DNA of 64,000 bases from Clostridium sp. M62/1 (GCF_020736365.1 NZ_CP085988.1:1680001-1744000), one strand, 5' to 3'; counted from the stretch's first letter, positions 17,232 through 26,382 are shown. Notes: generated from the letters alone by a model not told the origin. Numbers and translations are program-made.

Positions 17232-17558
17232 ATGGATGTTACAACCTTGATGCAGTATATATCCTATGGACTGATCGCGATCGGCGTGATGGCCTTTTTA
17301 GTATCGGCAATCACCCAGGTAATTAAGAGCTGGCCGGGACTTTCCAAGCTGCCCACCTCGGCGGTGGTGCTTGTTCTGAGCCTGATTCTCTGTCCGGCAG
17401 TTCTGGTGGCGGCCATGGCTTGGCTGGACCAGCCTATTCAGTGGTATATGATATTTGCCAGTATTCTGGCAGCGTTTATCGTGGCCCTGGTATCTATGGA
17501 TGGATGGGAGCGGCTGAAGGAGATCTGGGAGAGAACAGGCTATAAGGATAAAAAATAG
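17232..17558 (+). CDS. Small membrane protein (holin-like size), unknown function
   Basis: A 108-residue protein with three hydrophobic segments: about 9-31 (YGLIAIGVMAFLVSAITQVI), 44-64 (AVVLVLSLILCPAVLVAAMA) and 71-92 (WYMIFASILAAFIVALVS). It ends in a charged tail (WERLKEIWERTGYKDKK). I choose ATG 17232, preceded by GAGAGG, because the upstream part of the open frame overlaps the tRNA terminator and is not protein-like. The layout is reminiscent of phage holins, but no lysin or phage gene is adjacent, so the role is unassigned. Confidence 0.6.
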   Translation: MDVTTLMQYISYGLIAIGVMAFLVSAITQVIKSWPGLSKLPTSAVVLVLSLILCPAVLVAAMAWLDQPIQWYMIFASILAAFIVALVSMDGWERLKEIWERTGYKDKK

Positions 17559-17592
17559 GGAGCCCGTGAAAAAATAGGGACCTGCGAAGCAG

Positions 17593-17622
17593 AAAAGCTC
17601 CGGTGCAGAAACCGGAGCTTTT
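17593..17622. terminator. Bidirectional terminator
   Basis: AAAAGCTCCGG (17593-17603) and CCGGAGCTTTT (17612-17622) form a perfect 11-bp stem with A and T flanks. It serves the small membrane protein gene and the convergent darA. Confidence 0.85.
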
Positions 17623-17644
17623 GTAAAGCATCTGGTAAGTGTTA

Positions 17645-17980
17645 TCAGAATTTCTGGAAGTTTTCTACGTCCAGCACGAATACAGTAGCGCCTCCGACTT
17701 TCATGTTCATGGGAACTGTCATATTGACAGTTGGGCAGCAGTTTCCGGCCATGGTTGGTGGAGTGTATACAAGCTGCTCTCTCTGACCGGACATTTTTTT
17801 GATAATGGAAATGGCCTCGTCAACTCTGGCGTTGTCCACACCCAGCATCAGAGTGGTACTTTTCTTTTTCAAAAAACCGCCCATGGTGGAGAGTTTTGTA
17901 ACGAAGAACGAGTTCTGGTTCAGCTCATAGACCAAATCGTCGGCATCTTCACTTCCGATAATCGCAATAATCATTTTCAT
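17645..17980 (-). CDS. darA: Cyclic-di-AMP receptor (DarA/PstA family, PII-like)
   Basis: The 111-residue protein matches the DarA/PstA family, trimeric PII-like proteins that bind cyclic di-AMP. Family features include the N-terminal MKMIIAIIGSEDADDLVYEL strand-helix, the FFVTKLSTMGGFLKKKSTTL glycine-rich segment that contacts the ligand, the DEAISIIKK helix and the C-terminal GGATVFVLDVENFQKF strand. The downstream effector of this family is unknown. The start is ATG at 17980 with AGGAGGT 8 bases upstream; a GTG three codons earlier overlaps that site. It is monocistronic. Confidence 0.9.
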   Translation of the reverse strand: MKMIIAIIGSEDADDLVYELNQNSFFVTKLSTMGGFLKKKSTTLMLGVDNARVDEAISIIKKMSGQREQLVYTPPTMAGNCCPTVNMTVPMNMKVGGATVFVLDVENFQKF

Positions 17981-18302
17981 ATGCAGCACCTCCTGTTCAT
18001 TACATTTTATTATTTTACCATTAAATCAAGAATATTGATATAAAAAACGAATAAAAATTTCATTTTTTTGTAAAAGTCTTTGAAAAGGAGTCAAAAATAG
18101 GAATTTTAGGACTGAAATCCGCATGATGTCTTTTGCATAAAGACATTTGATAACTATTCTTTATAGGAGAGATAACAAACAGATATGGATAAATACAGAG
18201 GGAGAATAGATTTTTTGCTGTCAGTCTGGTATGATGGAGCTGTTTGTGTCTGAAAGACAGGAGGACATAAGAGAAAAAGTTTTACATCAGGAGGAGAGCA
18301 GT

Positions 18303-19608
18303 ATGAATCAGAACAGAAGCCAGTGGGCCAGCAATCTGGGCTTTATCCTGGCAGCGGCCGGCTCGGCCATAGGGCTGGGAAATATCTGGAAGTTTCCGGG
18401 AAAGGTGGGAGCTTACGGAGGCGGCGCCTTTATACTGTGCTATATTGCCATGGTAGCCCTGATAGGGTTTCCGGTTATGCTGGCTGAGCTGTCAATGGGA
18501 AGGGCGACACAGAAAAATGTGGTGGGAGCGTTTCACCAGTTAAACAGAAAATGGACGTTTGCAGGCGGAATCGGAATGGTGACGCTGTTTGTGATCCTTT
18601 CCTACTATGCAGTAGTAGGCGGATGGGTTATGAAGTATATTTTTGTTTATTTAATGGGAGCAGGCTTTGAAGAGGGGGCAGATGCCTATCAGACGTATTT
18701 TGTCAATTTCATCGAGAAGCCGGTGGAACCGCTCATATGGGGACTGCTGTTTCTTGTGATATGCATCTATGTGGTAGTCAGAGGTGTGTCGGCTGGAATA
18801 GAGAGGATGAGCAAAATCCTGATGCCGGTATTGTTTCTGATTTTAATTGCCTGCGTTGTGAGGGCTGTGACGCTTCCGGGCGCAGCGGATGGAGTTGCCT
18901 TTATGCTGACGGTCAACCCGGAGGATTTTAACAGGGATACTCTGGTCGGAGCCCTCGGACAGGCCTTTTTTTCACTGTCAGTGGGAATGGGGATTATGGT
19001 TACTTACGGTTCCTATGTGCCGAAGAAGGAAAATCTGGTTAAGAGTGCAGCCTGGATCTGTTTTCTGGATACCATGGTGGCAATCCTGTCAGCTTTTGCC
19101 ATTATCCCAGTGGTATTTGTGACCCTGGGCGCAGAGGGACTTGGAATGGGCGGAGGCTTCGCTTTCATGGCGCTTCCGGAGGTGTTTGCGGGCTTCCCCG
19201 GCGGCGTTCTGTTTGGTCTGGCATTCTTCATCCTTCTGTTTCTGGCCGCTCTCACCAGTGCCATCAGCATTCTGGAAAGCTGCTGCGCTTTTATCACAGA
19301 AGAGTGGAAGGTCTCCAGGCTGAAGGCTGCCGTGGTTTGACTTTGCAGACGGACTGCAGATGCTGCCCATGAATGCGGTGATGGAGAAATTTACCGATAA
19401 TCTGATGATTCCTGTGGGAGCCTTTTTCTTCTGTATTTTTACCGGATGGGTCTGGGGAATCGGAAAAGCAGAAGCAGAGATTGAGGCGGAGGGAAGCTGC
19501 CGGTTTGGCCTGAAAAGGCTTTGGGGCGCGATTGTAAAGTTTGTGGCTCCGGCCTTTATTCTTGTGATCTTGTATTTCACAGTGGGAAAAGGTCAGGGAC
19601 TGTCATAG
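18303..19608 (+). pseudogene. Na+-dependent neurotransmitter-type (NSS/SNF) transporter, broken by internal deletion and frameshift
   Basis: The first frame (18303-19340, 345 residues) encodes transmembrane helices 1 to about 9 of an SNF-family amino acid transporter, beginning with the sodium-site motif ILAAAGSAIGLGNIWKFPG. It stops right after EEWKVSRLKAAVV. The frame one base away continues with PWFDFADGLQMLPMNAVMEK and two more membrane helices (FFFCIFTGWVWG) to 19608. Intact members run without this break and have a helix between these parts, so roughly 15-30 residues appear deleted with a frameshift near 19321-19335. A sequencing error alone would not explain missing residues. The start ATG 18303 follows AGGAGGAGAG. 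Confidence 0.8.
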
Positions 19609-19759
19609 GAAATTCTCTGGAAGAGAAATCGGCAGAAGGAGTATCCGGCTGAGGAAAAGCCAGACAGAGAAAGAGCTGAAACGAAGCAGAAAATAAGAAA
19701 AAATGGAAGAGCGAAACCGGAATCATCAGGCATCGGTCTTCTGGCAGGAGGTAGAGCTT

Positions 19760-20374
19760 ATGGTAGGAAAAAAGATTAAAAACATTGTGTTTGATATGGG
19801 AAAGGTGCTGCTGGACTATGATCCTCTTGGAGTGGCCAGACATTTCATGGCTGACCCTCAGGAGACAGAGCTGCTCAGAAAAAATGTGTTTGAATCGGAA
19901 GAGTGGCTTTTGCTGGACCGCGGCGCTATTTCAGAGGAAGAGGCTGTGGAGAGGATGAAAGGGCGCATGCCGGATGAACATATGAGAGATATGGCAGAAC
20001 AGTGCATGGCACATTGGCACCAGTACAATATCAGCCCCAAGCCTGGAATGGAGGAGGTTGTCCGGGATCTGAAGAAAAAAGGTTACAGGACGTATATCTG
20101 CTCCAATATATCCCTTCGGTTTCGCGAATTTCGAAACGAGGTTCCCGGTATCGGGCTGATGGACGGCGTTCTCATTTCTGCCGAGGAGCATTGTCTGAAG
20201 CCAGAGAGGGAGATCTATGAAAGGCTGTTTGAAAAATTCGGGATACGGCCTGAGGAATCCTTCTTCATTGACGACCTGGAAGAAAATATTAGAGGTGCAG
20301 AAGCCTGCGGCATGGATGGATACTGCTATGCAGACGGGAATGTGGAAAGGCTGAGAGAACAGCTGGGAATATAA
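19760..20374 (+). CDS. HAD-superfamily hydrolase (YihX-like)
   Basis: The 204-residue protein has the HAD motifs in order: motif I VFDMGKVLLDYD, motif II ICSNIS, motif III lysine in CLKPEREIYE and motif IV FFIDDLEENI. The Gly two residues after the nucleophile Asp (DMG instead of DxD) is typical of the YihX/epoxide-hydrolase-N subgroup, some members of which are sugar phosphatases. Substrate cannot be told. I start at ATG 19760, 7 bases after AGGAGG. It is separated from the broken transporter by about 150 bases and faces a convergent operon across a terminator. Confidence 0.85.
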   Translation: MVGKKIKNIVFDMGKVLLDYDPLGVARHFMADPQETELLRKNVFESEEWLLLDRGAISEEEAVERMKGRMPDEHMRDMAEQCMAHWHQYNISPKPGMEEVVRDLKKKGYRTYICSNISLRFREFRNEVPGIGLMDGVLISAEEHCLKPEREIYERLFEKFGIRPEESFFIDDLEENIRGAEACGMDGYCYADGNVERLREQLGI

Positions 20375-20383
20375 GAGAGAAAA

Positions 20384-20424
20384 ATGGGGAAGCGGACAGC
20401 CAGTGGCTCCGGTTCCCCATTTTT
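20384..20424. terminator. Bidirectional terminator
   Basis: ATGGGGAA (20384-20391) and TTCCCCAT (20413-20420) enclose a GCC-AGT-GGC inner hairpin, with an A run on the left and TTTT on the right. It lies between the HAD gene and the convergent ABC operon. Confidence 0.8.
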
Positions 20425-20470
20425 AAACCTGTGTTTTCTTTCTTCCTTCTCTTCCGGAGAGATCCGTCTG

Positions 20471-21166
20471 CTAAAAGGACAGAACTCTGGCATGCAGCAG
20501 AGCGGCATCCTCAGGAGTGTGGGTGGACAGAAGGAGAGGTCGGCTGTTTCTGTATTTTTCGATAAAGCGGATAACCTGATGCTTGGTGTCCCCGTCAAGG
20601 CCGGAAAAGGGTTCGTCCATGATAAGGGCATCACAGTCGGAGAGCAGGGCGCGGGCCGCCGCCAGACGCCGCTTCATGCCTCCGCTCAGGGTGTGGGCAG
20701 GGCGGCCGAGACACTCAGCTGGAAGAATCTCACAGAGTGCAGAAGCAATCTGCTTTTTTTGTTCTGCCTTCGGGCCCGGAGCCATGACAAGACGTACATT
20801 TTCAATGGGGGAGAGGTGCTCGATGAGGCGGTTTTCCTGGAAGACGGCTCCCAGCCGCGCCGGCACAGAGATTCTTCCGCTGTCTGCCTCTTCAAGTCCC
20901 ATGAGGATGCGAAACAGGGTGGTTTTGCCGGAGCCCGAGGGCCCCATCAGGCAGCAGATCTCCCCGACCTCCACAAAAAAAGAGAGATCGGAAAGCACAG
21001 AAAGCTCTCCGTAGGATTTAAAAAGCCCGCTTACAGAAATACAGTTTTCGCGCTGAGAGGCGTTTTCAGAATCGGCAGAGCCCTCACTGAATGGGAGCTG
21101 CCCGGGTAAGAGTTGCTTCACTGACATAAAATTTCCTGCTTTCCTAAAAGATATATGGTTTCTCAA
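20471..21166 (-). CDS. ABC transporter ATP-binding protein (SsuB/TauB-like)
   Basis: The 231-residue nucleotide-binding protein has Walker A GPSGSGKTT, a Q-loop in AVFQENRLIEHLS, the signature LSGGMKRRLAAARAL, Walker B ALIMDEPFSGLD and a switch His in LLSTHT. The arrangement and length fit the sulfonate/nitrate/taurine-type importers. It is the last gene of a three-gene minus-strand operon, 16 bases after the permease. The start is TTG 21166 after GGGAG, or ATG 21127 with a weaker site. The first 35 residues are unusual for the family, which favours the shorter form. Confidence 0.85.
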   Translation of the reverse strand: MRNHISFRKAGNFMSVKQLLPGQLPFSEGSADSENASQRENCISVSGLFKSYGELSVLSDLSFFVEVGEICCLMGPSGSGKTTLFRILMGLEEADSGRISVPARLGAVFQENRLIEHLSPIENVRLVMAPGPKAEQKKQIASALCEILPAECLGRPAHTLSGGMKRRLAAARALLSDCDALIMDEPFSGLDGDTKHQVIRFIEKYRNSRPLLLSTHTPEDAALLHARVLSF

Positions 21167-21182
21167 GGCCTGTTCTCCCAGC

Positions 21183-21995
21183 CTATTTTCCCTGCATTTT
21201 CAGCAGACAGTTCATCAGCAGCAGAAACAGTCTTTCCAGGAGGGCTGTAACTGCGATGATGACAAGGGTCCACGCAAAGAGGTTCGCTGTCTCAAGGTAT
21301 ATTTTTGAGGTGTAGAGCTGCTCTCCGATGGAGAAGCTGGGGAGGCCGATTACCTCGGCGGCTACCCCGGATTTGATCCCCATGCCCAGGGCAAAACGGC
21401 AGCTTCCGGCCAGATAGGGAAGAAGGGCAGGAAGATAGATAGCGCGAAACTTCCTGAGGCCGGAAATGCGGAACACACAGGCCATTTCCAGAAGCTGCGC
21501 ATCTGCCCCCGATAGGCCGGAGAGGGTGGACTCGTAAATCATGGGAAATACCACCATAAAGGAGATAAACACAGAAAGATTTTCCGAGCCAATCCAGATG
21601 AGAGCCAGAATGACAAAGGAGGCTACGGGGATGGATTTCATGAGCAGGACTGCAGGGGCCAGGAATTCCTTCAGGACAGGCAGGAAAAAAGAGGCGGTGC
21701 CGGCAATGGCAGCCAGAAAAAAAGCCAGCAGAAAGCCTGCCGTAATCCGGAGAACGGAAAAGCTCAAAGAGAGCCAGAATTCTTCCGTGGGAAGCTGGAG
21801 GAAAAGCGCCCGCACCACATCAAGAGGCCCTACAAATATGATGGAATTTTCTATAAGGACCGCGGCTGCCTGCCACAGCGAGATCCAGAATAAGATGACA
21901 GCGGCACGGCGAAGTCTGGGCCTTCCCGTTTCGCTGCGGCCAGAAAAAGTCACCGCGTTCACCTCCCGCTTACTGGGCCAGATAGTAGAAATCAT
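21183..21995 (-). CDS. ABC transporter permease (SsuC/TauC-like)
   Basis: The 270-residue membrane protein has about six hydrophobic segments and the permease EAA-type loop (about residues 165-195, LLEMACVFRISGLRKFRAIYLPALLPYL). The YLPALLPYLAGSCRFALGMGIKSGVAAEVIGLP segment is close to SsuC/TauC permeases. It overlaps the binding-protein gene by 26 bases. The imported compound is not determined by sequence; sulfonates, taurine, nitrate or thiamine precursors are all handled by relatives. Confidence 0.85.
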   Translation of the reverse strand: MISTIWPSKREVNAVTFSGRSETGRPRLRRAAVILFWISLWQAAAVLIENSIIFVGPLDVVRALFLQLPTEEFWLSLSFSVLRITAGFLLAFFLAAIAGTASFFLPVLKEFLAPAVLLMKSIPVASFVILALIWIGSENLSVFISFMVVFPMIYESTLSGLSGADAQLLEMACVFRISGLRKFRAIYLPALLPYLAGSCRFALGMGIKSGVAAEVIGLPSFSIGEQLYTSKIYLETANLFAWTLVIIAVTALLERLFLLLMNCLLKMQGK

Positions 21996-23103
21996 CGCCT
22001 GGAAGCGCGCCGCCTACAGATTTTGGATCCTGCTCAAAGAGAACCTCCAGATAACCGGACAGGGCGGATTTCATCTCCTCGCCCTCAATATACACAATAC
22101 TGCAGTAGGGAAGGGCTTTTTTGGCCACAGGCTCTTTCTCGATGATACCCTCCTTGACGACGAGGGCTGCCGTTTCATCAGGCTCCGACAAAGCCAGTGC
22201 GGCAGATTCCTCGTGGGCATCCAGAAATTCTGCGACAGCCTCCGAGTTTGTCTCAATCAGACTGTCGCTCACCACAGTGACCCCTGTCACCAGCCGGCTG
22301 CCGCCCTCACCCTGGACCTTATCCCACTCTGAGGTCATGTCAAAGACGAGCCTCAGAGCCTCGTTCTGGCTCATGGCAACCGTGGCAAACGGCTGAGGAA
22401 GAAGGCCGACGGCGTCTGGATTTTCACTGAGGAGGGAGGCGATTTCGGTAGCCTCTGACTTGTATTCCAGCTTTACGTCGCCGGCATCAAAACCATTGGC
22501 AGCAGCCTGCTCTCTTAAGAGATACTGGAGAACATAGTCCGGGGTAGTTCCCTTTCCTGTAAGATAGACAGTCTTTCCGGCCAGATCAGCCCAGGAGGTG
22601 ATAGAAGGATCGCCGGAAACCAGGTACAGGACGCCCAGGGTGTTGATATCAATAACCTGGATTTTGCCCTCCGTTTTATTGTAGAGAACACTGGCCGCGT
22701 TAGCCGGCAGCAGGGCAATGTCCAGCTCTCCGGATACCATGGAAGCCAAAAGCTCGTCAGCCGCGGCTGCCATAGTAAAGTCATAGGTTTCCGAAAGGCT
22801 CTCATCATTCATCATGTGGACAAGTCCCATGGAAGTCGGGCCTTTCAGGGAACCGACACGGATCAGGTCGCGGCTCTGTGAGACTTCCGTTTCCTGACTC
22901 TGTTCAGAGGAAGCCTCACTTACACTCTCAGCCTCTGTCTGGCCTGTGGTCTCTGAGACATTCCGGGAGCCTGATGCAGAGCAGCCGGCCAGAGCCGCCG
23001 TCATGGCCAGAGCCGCAGAGACGGAGACGAAACGTCTGGCAGCCCTGTTGCCTCCCCTGGAGTTGTCCGTAGTTAAATAATGAAGAAATCTTCTGCTTTT
23101 CAT
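21970..23103 (-). CDS. ABC transporter substrate-binding lipoprotein (SsuA/NMT1-like)
   Basis: The 377-residue protein begins with a signal peptide and lipobox (LAMTAALAGCSAS), then a Ser/Glu-rich linker (about 45-78), then a type II periplasmic-binding fold with segments such as IRVGSLKGPTSMGLVHMM, GELDIALLPANAASVLYN and AVGLLPQPFATVA, typical of the NMT1/SsuA/TauA group. It is the first gene of the operon binding protein-permease-ATPase. The ligand cannot be predicted from the visible residues. Confidence 0.85.
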   Translation of the reverse strand: MKSRRFLHYLTTDNSRGGNRAARRFVSVSAALAMTAALAGCSASGSRNVSETTGQTEAESVSEASSEQSQETEVSQSRDLIRVGSLKGPTSMGLVHMMNDESLSETYDFTMAAAADELLASMVSGELDIALLPANAASVLYNKTEGKIQVIDINTLGVLYLVSGDPSITSWADLAGKTVYLTGKGTTPDYVLQYLLREQAAANGFDAGDVKLEYKSEATEIASLLSENPDAVGLLPQPFATVAMSQNEALRLVFDMTSEWDKVQGEGGSRLVTGVTVVSDSLIETNSEAVAEFLDAHEESAALALSEPDETAALVVKEGIIEKEPVAKKALPYCSIVYIEGEEMKSALSGYLEVLFEQDPKSVGGALPGDDFYYLAQ

Positions 23104-23408
23104 TTAATTTTCCTCTTTCTCTCATAAAGCCATAAATTAATAGAGTTATAATTATGAATTTTCGTTATCGGGCACAGCTAAAGGCAGCCTGTGCTGACTG
23201 TAAGTATACAGGAAATCGGAATAAATATCAATATTTCAGCCTGTCAGACACTGCAGGTTCTGAAAAAGCTGCGGTGGAAACTTGATTCTGCTCCCGAGGC
23301 TTCTGAAAAGCCGGGAAAAGCAGAGAAGAGTGGGTAAAGGACTGGAAAGACAGAAAAACACAACACAAGAGAAAGGTCAGAGCAGTCCAAAGTCAGAGGA
23401 AAATGTAG

Positions 23409-23452
23409 TTGACAGGGCAAGAGAAGAAAAATATAATTAACAATGTTAATTA
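23409..23452 (+). promoter_or_regulatory. Promoter with overlapping MarR-type operator
   Basis: TTGACA (23409-23414), 17 bases, TATAAT (23432-23437). A perfect 19-bp palindrome, TAATTAACAATGTTAATTA, at 23434-23452 overlaps the -10 element and the expected transcription start. This is the classic position for repression by the MarR protein encoded 137 bases downstream. The rest of the 23104-23588 gap shows nothing else clear. Confidence 0.8.
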
Positions 23453-23588
23453 AATGGCCTGGCGGAAATTGCCTTTCGTGAAGAGCAGAGACAGCAGTTT
23501 GCATCTTCAGATAAATCAGTCGGCAGTCGGCAGACAGAAAAGGGATTTATCCCGTTAATTAGAAAAACAGATTCCAGGAGGGAAGATT

Positions 23589-24122
23589 ATGAAGGACGCA
23601 GGAGAACGCAATGTGGAAAGTCCGGATGGCCGCAGCGCTTCACCGGATTGGCGGGTGATGTGGAAATGGATGCAGCAGATTCACTGCTTTTCCAGAAATA
23701 TGACAAAACAGCAGCAGAACAGGGAGTTAACGATGGGGGAGATGGAAGTACTTGCAGTGGTGAGTCTGGAGAGTGAGACAACACCTATGAGACTCAGCAG
23801 GGCAACTGGTATGAAGCTTGAAGCAGTCAGCCGAACGCTTCGCTCTCTGGAGGCGAAGGGGTGTATCAGGAGAAAAAAACTTCTGTCTGATGCCAGAAGT
23901 GTCCTGATTACTCTCACAGAGAGGGGGGAAGAGCTTCTGAAGAAGGACTGCGGTTTGTTTTTGGGACCTTTGTACCGACTTGAAAGAGAGATGGGGGAGA
24001 AAACCAGAGAGCTGCTGGCCCTGATTGAACAAGCCAACTGGCTTCTTTCGAAGGCAGAACAGGAAAGGGAGAAAAAACAGGCAGAAAGCAGTGAGAAGGG
24101 GGAGGAAAATGAGGTTTTATGA
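23589..24122 (+). CDS. MarR-family transcriptional regulator
   Basis: The 177-residue protein has the MarR winged helix-turn-helix: MGEMEVLAVVSLESETTPMR, then LSRATGMKLEAVSRTLRSLEAKGCIRR, and the wing KLLSDARSVLITLTERGEELL. The C-terminus is a charged helix used for dimerization. A perfect palindrome overlaps its own promoter, suggesting autorepression lifted by a small ligand. It overlaps the FUSC gene by 14 bases, so regulator and transporter form one unit, as is common for MarR-controlled efflux. Confidence 0.9.
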   Translation: MKDAGERNVESPDGRSASPDWRVMWKWMQQIHCFSRNMTKQQQNRELTMGEMEVLAVVSLESETTPMRLSRATGMKLEAVSRTLRSLEAKGCIRRKKLLSDARSVLITLTERGEELLKKDCGLFLGPLYRLEREMGEKTRELLALIEQANWLLSKAEQEREKKQAESSEKGEENEVL

Positions 24123-25224
24123 TGCACTTCAGCTGGATCCGGCAGTACTGAAAGACAGGATTAAAAAAGCGCCTGACGGCAGGGAACGGCTCTGGTTTAT
24201 GACCGCTCTTCTCGTGCGGGACGTGCTGCTTGTTGCCTTTGCTATTGTCTTTATTTTGTTTCTCACATCAGTGTTTGGACAGGAAAACAGCTCCATGGCT
24301 GTCATAATTTTCTGCATCCTGCTCAGCATTCGCTTTGTCAGTTTCGGATACAAGGCAAAGCATTCCGTGATCAATCTGGCAGCAGTCTTTGGAATTTTGA
24401 CGGTCTCTCCGGTGTATGCCCAGCACCTAGGCCCTCTGGCAGGCTTTGCAGTTCATTTTATATCCCTTTCCCTGATTCTTGTGATTACGTGTGAATACCC
24501 TGAGATGGGGAACGGAGGACTTTATCTGTTTGGATATATCTTTCTGGCCGGAAATCCAGTCGAGGGCTCTGCTCTTGCCGGCCGTGCCATGATGGCACTT
24601 GTCGGTTTTGGATTATGCGGGGCGCTCTTGTTCTTCAGGCACCGTAAGAAGCATAAAAATGTATCATTTCTGCATGTCGTCGGCCGCATGAGCATTTACG
24701 ATCCAAAATGTCAGTGGCAGCTTCGGCTGGCTCTTGGATTAAGTCTTTTGTTTCTGTTGAACAGAGCCCTGAATTTGAACAGATTTATGTGGGCAGGCTT
24801 TGCCTGCTCCTCCCTCCTTTCTTCTTATCCGGTCAATCTGAGGGGGAGACTGGCGGAAAGAGCAGGAGGAATTGTTCTGGGCTCCCTGCTGTTTGCTGCT
24901 GTTTACCGGCACATTCCGGAGTCTTTTTTGTTCATGGTAGGCCCTGCAGCCGGACTGTGCCTGGGGATTTGTTCCAGCTATTTTGCCAAGACTGTCTTAA
25001 ATTGCTTTGGAGCTTTGCTTATGGCAGCCGGTACCTATGGCCTTTCAGCGGCGGTATCTGTCCGCATTGTAAACAATTTGTTGGGGATTGCCTTTGGCCT
25101 GCTGTTTTTCAAGGTGTATGAAAAGGCAGTCCGGGCAGTCTGCGCCCTGCTGGAACGCCTGAAAAAAAGAGAAGCTGACAGCATGCAGAGAGAAAATCAG
25201 GGACCGGCCGGGGAGGCCGGGTAA
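24109..25224 (+). CDS. FUSC-family membrane protein
   Basis: The 371-residue protein has about ten hydrophobic segments in two sets separated by a cytosolic stretch (HRKKHKNVSFLHVVGRMSIYDPKCQWQLR), the layout of FUSC/aromatic acid exporter-like proteins. The second half (RLALGLSLLFLLNRALNLNR, then NLRGRLAERAGGIVLGSLLF) carries the conserved RxxeRxxGtxxG-like pattern. It probably exports small aromatic or amphipathic compounds. The start ATG 24109 follows GGAGG and overlaps the MarR gene; the frame extends upstream without a site. Co-regulation by the MarR protein is inferred from the overlap. Confidence 0.8.
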   Translation: MRFYDALQLDPAVLKDRIKKAPDGRERLWFMTALLVRDVLLVAFAIVFILFLTSVFGQENSSMAVIIFCILLSIRFVSFGYKAKHSVINLAAVFGILTVSPVYAQHLGPLAGFAVHFISLSLILVITCEYPEMGNGGLYLFGYIFLAGNPVEGSALAGRAMMALVGFGLCGALLFFRHRKKHKNVSFLHVVGRMSIYDPKCQWQLRLALGLSLLFLLNRALNLNRFMWAGFACSSLLSSYPVNLRGRLAERAGGIVLGSLLFAAVYRHIPESFLFMVGPAAGLCLGICSSYFAKTVLNCFGALLMAAGTYGLSAAVSVRIVNNLLGIAFGLLFFKVYEKAVRAVCALLERLKKREADSMQRENQGPAGEAG

Positions 25225-25300
25225 GAAGCTTTCTTCCCTGCCTCCCCCATTTTGTCAGAATTCTGATGATTTGGAACAGCCCTATGACGGCAGACGGTTC

Positions 25301-26209
25301 TTATCCTCTCCTGTCCGAAGTGAGAAGGGTCTGGATGGTATCTGGTGAAGGATTCCAGTTAAAGACATAGAGAGTGTGAATGCGCCCGGAGGTTATGCGC
25401 AGGGTGGAAGAGATAAGGGTATTTCCCGGGCGTTCAGAGCGGGAAATCCGAAGCGGATAGCTGCCGGAATTCAGGCTGCTGAAGGAAGTGGGCTGACCGA
25501 AGGAGACGGACTGGAAGGTAAGATTGCCCACGGATACGTTGAGATTTCCGCTGTACCAGGCCAGATTGCAGACTCGCAGGCATCCGCCGGGGAATGAAGC
25601 CGGGCAGGACGGATCCGGAATTGAGAGGATGTTAAGGCCGGCCGGTCCGTTTGTGAACGCAATCGTGGCCATTCCGCTGTCAATATAGATAGACTTTGAA
25701 GTGCTTATGTTCTGGGCTTCATCGACAGCCAGGAAGGTGTGGTAGCCGCGGGATATGCGTCTGTAGCCCGTCAGCTGAGCAAAATCCAGAGCAGTAGCGG
25801 CAAGCATCCCATCGATGTAAATGCGCAGAGAGTTGTAGCCCACAGCAGTATTCAGAAGGCGGATGGCTCCAGCTATCCAGGGATCCCCCCCACAGAACAG
25901 ACAGGGATAGATGGGAATCTGACCTGTGGACGGGATGCTGGGAACAGTAGGGGTAGAGGGAATGGATGGTGTAGAAGGATACACTGGTGTCGAGGGTATG
26001 CTGGGCGTAGAAGGTGTCGAGGGTATGCTGGGCGTAGAAGGCGTAGATGGAGTCGAAGGTGTGGTGGGCTCTTCCGGTGTGACGGAGAAGCCAGGATCGA
26101 TCTCTTCGTCAAACGGCGGAATGGACGAGCCGCCTGGCATAGAGAAGTCGGGATCGACTTCTTCCATTTCCTGAACTTTTAAGGATAAAGAATAGGGAAC
26201 TTCTTTCAT
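25301..26209 (-). CDS. DUF4397-like protein with Pro/Thr/Ser tandem-repeat linker
   Basis: The 302-residue protein has an acidic N-terminus (about 1-48), a low-complexity linker of TPSTPS/TPSIPS units (about 49-95), then a beta-rich region beginning AIRLLNTAVGYNSLRIYIDG that resembles DUF4397 domains, with ALDFAQLTGYRRISRGYHTF and a second similar repeat (VCNLAWYSGNLNVSVGNLTF, SGSYPLRI). No signal peptide or sorting motif is visible, although DUF4397 proteins are often surface-linked. Relatives are found in spore-formers; the function is unknown. Confidence 0.75.
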   Translation of the reverse strand: MKEVPYSLSLKVQEMEEVDPDFSMPGGSSIPPFDEEIDPGFSVTPEEPTTPSTPSTPSTPSIPSTPSTPSIPSTPVYPSTPSIPSTPTVPSIPSTGQIPIYPCLFCGGDPWIAGAIRLLNTAVGYNSLRIYIDGMLAATALDFAQLTGYRRISRGYHTFLAVDEAQNISTSKSIYIDSGMATIAFTNGPAGLNILSIPDPSCPASFPGGCLRVCNLAWYSGNLNVSVGNLTFQSVSFGQPTSFSSLNSGSYPLRISRSERPGNTLISSTLRITSGRIHTLYVFNWNPSPDTIQTLLTSDRRG

Positions 26210-26342
26210 GGACAGAATCCTCCGATGATTTCTTATGTAACAGAATATTCACCGGAAGACCGAAAGGTGACGGGAGGGGGCAAAAAAAGAAAAACAGTAA
26301 GGAAACGTTTAAACAGGGGAACCGGCTGGGGGGAGAAAGCAG

Positions 26343-26382
26343 AAAAAACTGCCGGGCGGAGCGCTGCAGCTCCAGCCGGCAG
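26343..26382 (-). terminator. Terminator of the YtvI-like gene
   Basis: Read on the minus strand, CTGCCGG and CCGGCAG enclose GGAGC/GCTCC, followed by TTTTTT. It lies 14 bases after the gene at 26397. Confidence 0.9.

Noticed and set aside
17232..17558. Prophage remnant signalled by a holin-like gene
   Set aside because: No lysin, tail, terminase or integrase gene is near; the three-helix size alone is not enough.
25930..26060. CRISPR-like regular repeats
   Set aside because: The repeats are short coding triplets for Thr-Pro-Ser inside the DUF4397-like gene, with no unique spacers.
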